A stretch of DNA of 7,146 nt, taken from assembly GCA_037442365.1 (NCBI GenBank), contig JBBIQK010000084.1:1-7146 (forward strand), written 5' to 3'. Position 1 is the stretch's first letter. Every line of letters begins with the position of its first letter. The stretch comes from GBS-DC sp037442365. Its GTDB lineage: Bacteria; Armatimonadota; Fimbriimonadia; Fimbriimonadales; GBS-DC. Under the pieces are notes generated by a model, which was not told where the DNA came from, did not search any database, and saw only the letters and a list, made by a program, of their open reading frames with translations. The position numbers and the translations under genes are program-made. Shown piece by piece: positions 1 through 7,000 of this stretch.

Positions 1-94
1 GTTTTGTTTCTCATAGTTGTGAAGATACCCCAACGGCGCTTTTTTTTTTGGTGTGTGTGAGGGGCGTCTGGGGGAAAATTGGTGGCATTCGGTC

Positions 95-112
95 GCTTTT
101 GAACTCAAAAGC
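95..112. repeat. Perfect 18-bp inverted repeat
   Basis: The arms GCTTTTGA (95-102) and TCAAAAGC (105-112) are exact reverse complements separated by only AC. The symmetry is seen directly. It could be an operator-like dyad or a small hairpin. It lacks a following T-run, so it is not a clear terminator, and no gene start lies beside it inside the window. Function unknown. Confidence 0.5.
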
Positions 113-124
113 TGTACCCTTACC

Positions 125-170
125 AGCTCTCCCAACCCCTTGGGAGAGGGGGACACAGGGGGTGAGGGCA
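125..170. repeat. Dispersed palindromic repeat, copy 1
   Basis: The unit opens with a perfect hairpin: CTCTCCCAA (127-135), a CCCC loop, then TTGGGAGAG (140-148). A G-rich tail follows. The 24 bases at 147-170 recur exactly at 209-232. The pattern resembles the intergenic 'CTCTCCC...GGGAGAGGG...GGGGTGAGGG' palindromes found scattered in many bacterial genomes, which are often mistranslated into Pro/Gly/Glu-rich false ORFs. The family resemblance is from general knowledge; the repeat and hairpin are seen directly. Because it sits between the peptidase stop and whatever lies further left, it could act as an mRNA-end hairpin, but there is no T tract. Confidence 0.75.
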
Positions 171-185
171 TCCCCACGCGCCACG

Positions 186-232
186 AGCTTCCCCCTACCC
201 GTTGAGAAAGGGGGACACAGGGGGTGAGGGCA
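186..232. repeat. Dispersed palindromic repeat, copy 2 (diverged stem)
   Basis: This is the second copy of the unit at 125-170, in direct orientation. The right half (209-232) is identical to copy 1 over 24 bases. The left half has drifted, so the stem is poorer: a CCCCC block at 191-195 faces a GGGGG block at 210-214, with mismatches between. A conserved G-rich half with a decayed stem suggests an older or partly degenerate copy. Confidence 0.7.
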
Positions 233-366
233 ATCCTACATCGCCAATTAACGAACGCTGCGCGCTGATTGGTATATTTACGCACACGCGCAGACAACGG
301 GCTACTGAAAACTTACCATAATCGCGCTGAGCTACGCAAACATCCACGGGGATAGACGGCGCGTCG

Positions 367-3300
367 CTACGGCAGCGGCAGTTTGGGGCGCGGCTCGAAG
401 TCGGGCAGTTTCGGCGGGTTCGCCTCCAGCTGGCGCATAATCTCCGCAATCGCTCGCTCCAGCTGCGGGTCGCGCCCTGCCATGTAGTCCTGCGGCGAGT
501 AGTCCACCTCGATGTCAGGGTCGGTACCGTAGTTTTCGACGCGCCAGCCGACATCGTAGAACCAGAAGGCGTATTCGGGCTGGGTGGTCAAGCCCTGATC
601 CACGAACACCGACTTGGGCGAGATACCAATCACGCCGCCCCATGTACGCTTGCCAATCAGCATGCCGAGTTTCATCAGTTTGAAGGCGTGGCTGAACATA
701 TCGCCGTCGGAGCCCGCCCGCTCGTCGGTAATCGCGACCATCGGTCCCATGGGCGCGTCATAAGGGTAGGGCATCGGCTTGCCCCAGCGCGGCACATCGT
801 AGCCAAGTCGCTTGCGCCCCAGTTTCTCCAGCAGCAGCGCGGACACATAGCCGCCGCCGTTCGCCCGCACATCCACAATCAGCGCAGGGCGCGTCAGTTC
901 GGGCATAAACGCGCGATGGAACTCCGAAAAGCCCGTGCTGCCCATGTCGGGGATGTGGATGTAGCCGACCTGCCCGTTGGTTTTTTCATGCACATAGGCG
1001 CGGTTACGGTTCACCCAGTCGCGGTAGCGCAGTTTGGACTCGTCGCTGAGCGTCTTGGTGATCACGGTGCGCGTTTCGCCGCTGGGCGCGCGCAGGGTGA
1101 GTTGTACTACCGCCCCTGCCTGATGCAGCATCGCCTCGCCTGGCGTGAAGGTGGGGGTCAGGGGGCGTCCGTTGACGGCAATCAGCGCTTCACCGACCTG
1201 CGCGTTCACGCCTGGCTCGTTGAGGGGCGAGTCGGCGTCGTCCTGCCACGGGTCGCCCGCGAGGATGCGCATGATGCGATAGCCCTGCGCGGCGGCGTCC
1301 CACTCGAACTCCGCGCCCAGCAGCCCGACCGAATATTGCGGTGGCTGGCGGTAGTCGCCGCCGAACTCGTAGCAGTGCGAAGTGCCCAGCTCGCCCTGCA
1401 TCTCCCACATCAAATCGGAGAACTCGCTGCGCGTGGCGACGCGCTCCAGCAGCGGGTAGTAGCGGTCATACACCTTTTGCCAGTCCACGCCCGACATGTC
1501 CGCGCTCCAGAAGAACTCGCGTTGCAACCGCCACGCCTCGCGGTACATCTGCTGCCACTCGCGAGTGGGCACGACGGCGCAGCGCACACGACTGAGGTCA
1601 ATCCAGCCGCTCTCGCGCGAGGGGGGCGCGCTCTCGTGCTTCTCGTCGGGTTTCTGACCCGCGGGTATAACGCGCAGTCGCTTGCCCGAACGATACGCCA
1701 GCGTCTTGCCGTCCAGCGAGAGCGTGAAGTCATTCACCTTGCCTGTTAGGGTCTCGGTTTTGGCGTTCAGGAAATCGTACATCAGCAGTGTACCTTTGCC
1801 CTCGCCGTCTTCAGACCACCAGCTTGTGCCCAGCGTGCCCTCGACGGGGAACTGCGTCGCCAGCACGCGCTTTTTGCTCAGCCCCGCAACCTGACCGTAG
1901 ATGCCCGCAGGCAGCGGCACGGTAATCACGCGCAGGTGGATGTCCTCGAAGTCGATGGCGGTTGTTTTCGGCTCGGTCGGCTGGGCGGTTTCGTCTTTGG
2001 GTTTCGCGCTTTCTTCAAACGGGCGCGGCTGGGGCAGTAGCGGGTTGGGGATGTCCTTGCGCAGCACGACTGCCATCACGCGCATGCCCATCGGGAACGA
2101 TAGCTCGTACTGCAGGTTGTCGGGCACGGGGTCGTAGTCGCGATAGGAGAGGAAGTAGAGCATCTCGCCGTCGGGATCCCACGCGGGCGACACATCACGG
2201 AACTCCGGGCGCGTCAGATCGTGAATCGCGCCTGTTTCAGCGTCGTAGATTTTGATGATGTGCGTGCGCTCGTTAGGGGCGAAGCTGTACGCCAGCCAGC
2301 GCCCACAGGGCGACCATGCGAAGCCCGCGATTGCCGCGCTGTCGCTGCGCTCAATCAGCCGCAGCTCGCCCTTCGCGATGTCGAACAGCAGTAGCTCGAA
2401 ACGATGGTTGCTGATTGCGGCGCGGTCGGCGGTGGGGCAGACCGCCATCTGGTAGGGGTGTCCGATGTCGAACGATTCGTAGCGCGTGATGCCGTCGGGA
2501 GTGTGGAGTTCGAGGCGGGGTTCGCCGCTGGCATCGGAGACGGTGAGGATGCGCGTCGCGTCGGGCAGGAACTGGCTCAGGCGGTAGCGCACGCCCTGCG
2601 CCTCGCCGTGCTGCAGCGCCGCGCCCTCCCAGTTGCCCATCACGAACGGCTTGCCGCGCACGGTCAGCAACAGCGTATGCCCCTGCGGATGCAGCGCGTA
2701 TTCCTGCAGGTACTTCGCGCTGTCGACGAACTTGCGCTGCGCCTGCGTGCGCGGGCTTCGAAGCTCGACGGGTATCTGCCGCTCCTCGCCCGTCGCTAAG
2801 TCCAGCACATAGAGGTCGGCGCCCGCGTGGTACACGATGCGCTTGCCGTCCGTGCTGGGGTAGCGCACATAGTATTCGCGGTGATTCGTGTGGCGCTGCA
2901 GGTCGCCGCCGTCGGGCGTGCAGGAGTAGATATTCGCAATCCCCTCGTGGTCGGACACGAAGTAGATTCGCTCGCCAATCCACATCGGGGCGGTCAGGTC
3001 GCCTTCGGTGGGCTTGAAGCGCACAAAGTTGCCCTCGCCCGTGCGGTCAATCCAGAACACGCCCGCCGTGCCGCCGCGATAGCGTTTCCACCATGCGGGG
3101 TCGCCCGTGTGCCTGCCAAGGATGACCGCGCCGTTCGGTCCAAAGCTGATATGGTGCGCCAGTCCGTAGGGGTACTGCTGGGGCGGTCCGCCTTCCAGGG
3201 AGACGCGCCAGAGCCAGACTTCGCGCGGGGGTCGCGCCGCGCTGCTGGCGTAAATCACCGACTTGCCGTCGGGCGTCCAGCCGACAACCTGCACGCGCGC

Positions 3301-3666
3301 CGCCGCCTGATAGGTGAGGCGTCTCGGCTCGCCGCCCACTGCGGGCATCACATACACTTCGGGATGTCCCTCGTCCCGCGCGACGAAGGCAATCCACTGC
3401 CCATCGGGTGAGAAGTGCGGGGTCGCAACCTCGCTCAGGCTGGTGGTCAGCCGCCGCGCGTAGCCGCCTGACACGGAAACTGTCCACAAATCGTCCTCGC
3501 AGGCGAACGCCACTGTGTTGCCGTGGATCGTCGGAAAGCGGTAGTAACCCTTGCTGTTGCCCATCATCAGTCTCTCCGACTGGGGAGGATTCGTTGCGTC
3601 GGCGTCGGCTCCTGCCGCCGTCGCCAGCGCACCCAGGAGGACGCATAACATGCCGAGTTTGTGCAT
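367..3666 (-). CDS. Tricorn-type S41 family serine peptidase, exported
   Basis: Complete 1,099-residue protein, close in size and layout to archaeal tricorn, a large hexameric peptidase that trims oligopeptides. Residues 1 to about 20 are a Sec signal peptide (MHKLGMLCVLLGALATAAGA), so the enzyme probably acts outside the cytoplasm. Two beta-propellers follow (about 35-300 and 300-690), with PD40/WD40-like repeats such as PHFSPDGQWIAF near 83. A charged Pro-rich linker lies at about 548-575. Then come the C1 helical domain (about 693-768), a PDZ-like domain (about 776-873) and the S41 catalytic domain (about 878-1073). Visible catalytic residues are Ser763-His764 in GTSHCYEF, the nucleophile Ser986 with Asp987 in AGSDGDMF, and Glu1044 in WRVENYG. 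They match Ser745/His746, Ser965/Asp966 and Glu1023 of the Thermoplasma enzyme. The 58-residue nucleophile-to-Glu spacing is the same. I chose the start at 3666 because the frame opens to 3822 but only this Met gives a signal peptide, and the longer form would overlap the divergent promoter. Its Shine-Dalgarno is weak. No partner aminopeptidase gene is in the window. Confidence 0.95.
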   Translation of the reverse strand: MHKLGMLCVLLGALATAAGADADATNPPQSERLMMGNSKGYYRFPTIHGNTVAFACEDDLWTVSVSGGYARRLTTSLSEVATPHFSPDGQWIAFVARDEGHPEVYVMPAVGGEPRRLTYQAAARVQVVGWTPDGKSVIYASSAARPPREVWLWRVSLEGGPPQQYPYGLAHHISFGPNGAVILGRHTGDPAWWKRYRGGTAGVFWIDRTGEGNFVRFKPTEGDLTAPMWIGERIYFVSDHEGIANIYSCTPDGGDLQRHTNHREYYVRYPSTDGKRIVYHAGADLYVLDLATGEERQIPVELRSPRTQAQRKFVDSAKYLQEYALHPQGHTLLLTVRGKPFVMGNWEGAALQHGEAQGVRYRLSQFLPDATRILTVSDASGEPRLELHTPDGITRYESFDIGHPYQMAVCPTADRAAISNHRFELLLFDIAKGELRLIERSDSAAIAGFAWSPCGRWLAYSFAPNERTHIIKIYDAETGAIHDLTRPEFRDVSPAWDPDGEMLYFLSYRDYDPVPDNLQYELSFPMGMRVMAVVLRKDIPNPLLPQPRPFEESAKPKDETAQPTEPKTTAIDFEDIHLRVITVPLPAGIYGQVAGLSKKRVLATQFPVEGTLGTSWWSEDGEGKGTLLMYDFLNAKTETLTGKVNDFTLSLDGKTLAYRSGKRLRVIPAGQKPDEKHESAPPSRESGWIDLSRVRCAVVPTREWQQMYREAWRLQREFFWSADMSGVDWQKVYDRYYPLLERVATRSEFSDLMWEMQGELGTSHCYEFGGDYRQPPQYSVGLLGAEFEWDAAAQGYRIMRILAGDPWQDDADSPLNEPGVNAQVGEALIAVNGRPLTPTFTPGEAMLHQAGAVVQLTLRAPSGETRTVITKTLSDESKLRYRDWVNRNRAYVHEKTNGQVGYIHIPDMGSTGFSEFHRAFMPELTRPALIVDVRANGGGYVSALLLEKLGRKRLGYDVPRWGKPMPYPYDAPMGPMVAITDERAGSDGDMFSHAFKLMKLGMLIGKRTWGGVIGISPKSVFVDQGLTTQPEYAFWFYDVGWRVENYGTDPDIEVDYSPQDYMAGRDPQLERAIAEIMRQLEANPPKLPDFEPRPKLPLP

Positions 3667-3809
3667 GGTGAAACGATTGTACCTGCGTCGGCTTGCGGCG
3701 CTGCACAGAGCCCATGCTGTTAGCCTGCGCCCCATACGCCAGCGCCAAAGGATGATTACCGAGCGATTGCAATTTGCCTCGATTTCCCCCCAAATTCCTC
3801 CGTCGCCTC
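3667..3809. other. Divergent intergenic region
   Basis: This is the spacer between the two divergent genes, left of the rightward promoter. The minus-strand frame of the peptidase stays open through it, but the extra residues (MRLSRGDGG onward) do not look like part of a tricorn protein. I found no convincing leftward -35/-10 pair for the peptidase. Its promoter is either weak or non-consensus. Confidence 0.55.
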
Positions 3810-3838
3810 TTGACAAACGCAAAATTCTGTGCTATAAT
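3810..3838 (+). promoter_or_regulatory. Consensus sigma70 promoter for the RHS/dockerin gene
   Basis: TTGACA lies at 3810-3815 and TATAAT at 3833-3838, separated by exactly 17 bases. Both hexamers match the housekeeping consensus perfectly. A TG at 3830-3831 gives an extended -10 as well. Transcription would start near 3845, leaving a 5' leader of roughly 48 bases before the ATG at 3893. No operator dyad overlaps it that I can see, so initiation is expected to be strong and possibly constitutive. Confidence 0.92.
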
Positions 3839-3879
3839 ATAGATGCAACCCGCAAAGTTGTGGGGGCACAGAGAACAAT

Positions 3880-3884
3880 GGAGG
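3880..3884 (+). promoter_or_regulatory. Shine-Dalgarno site GGAGG
   Basis: GGAGG ends eight bases before the ATG at 3893. This decides the start: a second in-frame ATG at 3878 overlaps the Shine-Dalgarno itself and has no equivalent site upstream. Confidence 0.88.
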
Positions 3885-3892
3885 GTAACACC

Positions 3893-4063
3893 ATGTTGGG
3901 GATTCGGAAGTGCTGGAGTCTGAAGCGTGTGCGCCGAACGCTGGCGCAGGGCTGGATTGGGAAAGGAATTGCGCTTATTCTGGGCGCAGCGATGATCGCG
4001 CCGTCTGTGGCTATGCCTGCTGCCGTAGCAAACGCAACCCCTGAACGGGGGGGGGGTAAATAA
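3893..4063 (+). CDS. Signal-peptide leader fragment of the RHS/dockerin gene (frame ends at the G tract)
   Basis: A 56-residue frame with an excellent promoter and ribosome binding site. It encodes a long basic N-region (MLGIRKCWSLKRVRRTLAQG), a hydrophobic core (about 26-45, IALILGAAMIAPSVA...), and an AxA-type cleavage region ending in AVANA near residue 48. It then reads TPERGGGK and stops at TAA 4061-4063, followed at once in the same frame by TGA and TAA. A strong promoter and Sec signal feeding an 8-residue mature peptide makes little sense alone. The natural reading is that this is the detached 5' end of the large gene that follows. Removing one G from the tract at 4047-4056 makes it continue as ERGGVNNDNSLFV into that gene. 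As written, the product is a truncated leader. Confidence 0.82.
   Translation: MLGIRKCWSLKRVRRTLAQGWIGKGIALILGAAMIAPSVAMPAAVANATPERGGGK
4047..4056 (+). repeat. Poly-G tract (G10) at the frame break
   Basis: Ten consecutive G residues inside the coding sequence, right after the signal peptide. G9 or G12 puts the leader in frame with the downstream dockerin/RHS body. G10 (as given) ends at TAA 4061, and G11 ends at the TAA at 4057-4059. Poly-G tracts of this length at the 5' end of surface-protein genes are classic slipped-strand phase-variation sites in Neisseria, Campylobacter and Helicobacter. The same kind of tract is also a common place for sequencing or assembly length errors, and the sequence alone cannot separate the two. 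Confidence 0.8.
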
Positions 4064-7000
4064 TGATAACAGTTTATTTGTGGCTGCTCATTCAGCCAGT
4101 AACGCTCGAACCCTCGATTTTCTTAGCAATCTAATCGCTCCTTGTCCACCCGACATTCCCACGCTTACCCTCACGAATGGTGACGCCACGCGCGATGGTA
4201 TCGTGGACGACGCCGATCTAATAGCCATCCAGTTCGCGATGGGCGGCGATAATCCCGACTCCGACCTCAACGGCGACGGCATTGTCGATGACGCCGATTT
4301 GATGATTGTTTCGTTCAGCTTGGGGCAGCGTTCCGACGCTTCGTGGGGCAACTTTCCTGCGCCTGGCGGCTGGTACACACTCCAGTTCGCAGTGCAGCTG
4401 GGCGATTATGCGGGCGCCTTCACGGGCACGGTACAAATTAATCTGCGCGACATGAGTACCGGCGCGCACTACACCACTAGAGCCTTCTTCAACGGTAATC
4501 CCCTACAGGTGGTCTCCGTACAGGTTCCGACGCCGAACGCCTACGCTGTTCAAGTAATTGCGCCTGAAGACGGAAGCTGGCTCACCATCAGCCGCACTGA
4601 TGTGGCGGCGACAGCACCTGCGCCCAACACCTTTGGCGCACCATTCGCCTGGCAAGGAAGTTTTCCAGTGCCCTATGGCGTGGTCAATCCCGCGAACGGT
4701 AATCTGATCCTCAGTTTTGGACTTACAGACTGGGGTGGACAGTCTGGAGTCGCATTTGGGGTGACCTACAACGCGCTGGACACGCGCGTGGGCGCGCTGG
4801 GCGTTGGCTGGCGTCATACTTTTGAAGCGCGGCTGATACCCTTCGCGGAAGGGTTCATTCTTGAGGAACCTGATGGGCGCGTGCTAGCCTTCGCCGAGCA
4901 ACCTGACGGCAGCTATACCGCGATGAAAGGCGTATATGACCGACTGGTTCATGTAGGGAACGAGTATCATCTCATTCGCGCTTCGCAGGTACGCTGGGTG
5001 TTCGATTTGTCGGGGCGGCTAATCGCGATTCGCGACCTGCACAATCAAGGAGTGTCTCTGGAGTATAACCCTGCCAGTGGTCAGTTGGTTCGTGTGGTCG
5101 ATACGACGGGACGGGCGTTGCGGTTCGATTACTATGGAACCGATGCACCAAACGCGTGGCAGGGCAAGCTGGCGTCGGTACGTGTGGAGGGCGTGCCTGA
5201 TGTCCCTGAACAGATCTGGCGGTTCAGGTACCTGCCCGGCGGGCTCGCCGAGCCTAACAATAACATCCCGCGTCTTGAGCGGATTGTCTTTCCACCTCTT
5301 GTCTACGAGGGTGAGGTTGACCCCCACGAGCACGCCTACAAGTTCAGCTACACCGAATTCGACGTACCGAACGCGCCGCGCTATCTGCTAACACAGGTTG
5401 AGGATCGTGACGGCGCGGCGGTGGTGTACGAATACGGCACTACGAGCTACCAGTCTTTTGAGTGTACAGGCTACCGCGTGCTGGGACCTCCAGGTTCTGA
5501 CGGTCCAGGCGCAGGGGGCCTGCGCGCGGAGGTATGCGCGACGCCTATCCGCGCGTGTCCTGTGATTTGGGATGGCGGTGAATGCGCCAGCTCGCTGGGG
5601 GCGACCGTTCGGCGCGTCCATTATGCAATCAGTCAAGACACGGATGGGAATCTGGGGTTCCTGACCTACGAATACGACGCGCTGGGACGGCTAAACCGCA
5701 CCATAGACCCGCTGGGACGCGCAACACAACTGGGCTGGAACACCCTCTATCAGCTCCAGAGTATGCAATCACCTGCAGGGAGTGTGTACCACCTCTGCTG
5801 GGATGAACGGGGCAATCTTACCCGTGTGGAAGACCCTGCGGGCAACGCAGTGGAATTAGAATATACGGCGCTCAATCGTCTGCGCAGTGTGCGCGACGCG
5901 TTGACCCCCGCCGACAAGTATCGCCTGTTTTACACTTATAACGCTTTTGGTGACCTTGAGCAGGTTCGTGAACTGGCAGGAGAGGGCGCAGGTGTTGATG
6001 AGGCGATTACTACCTATGTGTGGGATACCACGCGTGGCTTACTGCAAGAGGCATGGGACGCCAAGGGACATCGCACGCAGAAATACCTCTATGACGCCTA
6101 CGGACACATGCAGCAGGTGCAGAACGCTCTCAATCAGGGTGGGAGCGTGCAGCGGAATGCGTTGGGCTGGGCGCTTCAAGCGACCAACGCACGGGGGAAG
6201 ACCATTATCTACAAGTACGACAGCTGGGGACGACTGCGCAAGAAGCAGACGCCCGATAAAGTCGTCAGATACACTTACACGCCTGAAGGGAAACCGCTGA
6301 TGATGCACGAGGAGCCAGCGGGGCAGCCGTCGCGCACCACCGTGTGGGAATACCACGAGAACACAGGCGAGCTACAACGCGTGCGCACACCCGAAGGGAC
6401 TGTCGAATACCACTGGAATCGCGGGCGACTCACGGAACTCACTCTCAAGGATGGGCAACAGCCCTTGAAGCAGTATCGGTATCACTACTCTCTTGCAGGC
6501 GAACTGCAGTATGTGTTCGTCGACAACTCCGAGCAACCCGAAGTGACCTATATTTACGAGGCGACCACAGGACGCCTGCAGCGGATGCAATACGCCAACA
6601 ACACAGAAACCGAGTACCGATACGATGGACAGTTCCCCGATCGTGTGCGGGAAATCGAGTGGCGCGCAGGTTCTACGCCCTTCCGCAAAGAGACGCTTAT
6701 TTACGACGCCCTTGGACGCATCCAGACGAAGCAGGAATATCTCCCCTCGGAGAATGGGGTGTTGCAGCTGGCGTCAACCACGACCTATACTTACGACCAT
6801 CAGGGTCAGTTGGTGCGGGAGGTTCGGACGGGCGCGAATGCATACACGATAGCGTATGGGTATGACAAGGTGGGCAATCGGTTGACGCGCACACGCACAG
6901 TGAACGGGCAGAGTTTTGAGGATGCGCTGATGTATAACAAGGCGAACCAGCTGATATCCTTGAATGGTCAAAGCTGGGAACATGACGCCGACGGGAATGT

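Larger units (their letters stand above)
1..366. other. Non-coding flank downstream of the tricorn gene
   Basis: I see no supportable gene here. Short open frames exist on both strands, but they read through the palindromic repeats and have no ribosome binding site or recognisable protein. The stretch contains a run of ten T residues at 40-49 followed by a short GT repeat, an 18-bp palindrome at 95-112, and two repeat units at 125-170 and 186-232. The rest, 233-366, lies just beyond the stop codon of the minus-strand peptidase gene. It shows no strong hairpin plus T-run that would be a clear rho-independent terminator. Confidence 0.7.

Noticed and set aside
1..39. Possible CRISPR repeat at the left edge (GTTTTGTTTCTC start)
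   Set aside because: Only one copy is visible, with no spacer-repeat periodicity; nothing supports an array.
258..293. Inverted repeat CTGCGCG / CGCGCAG as a terminator for the tricorn gene
   Set aside because: Only a 7-bp stem with a 22-base loop and no T-run on the minus strand. This could easily arise by chance in GC-rich DNA.
688..1749. Long plus-strand open frame (353 codons) opposite the tricorn gene
   Set aside because: It lies wholly antisense to a protein with clear family motifs. Its translation is rich in His/Arg/Ala with no recognisable domain, as expected of a GC-rich shadow frame.
3667..3822. Upstream extension of the tricorn frame to an ATG at 3822 or 3735
   Set aside because: The extension would bury the signal peptide, does not resemble the family, and the 3822 start overlaps the -35 box of the divergent promoter.
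3551..3892. Upstream extension of the leader frame to 3551, or start at ATG 3878
   Set aside because: The extension runs antisense through the tricorn start and upstream of the promoter. ATG 3878 overlaps the Shine-Dalgarno that serves ATG 3893.
4080..4082. GTG as an independent start for the dockerin/RHS body
   Set aside because: No Shine-Dalgarno precedes it and no promoter lies between it and the leader. Starting there would also lose the signal peptide that is encoded just upstream.
6344..6865. Alternative-frame ORF of 173 codons inside the RHS gene
   Set aside because: It overlaps the YD-repeat frame, which shows continuous family-like sequence. The alternative is Arg-rich without motifs or a ribosome binding site.
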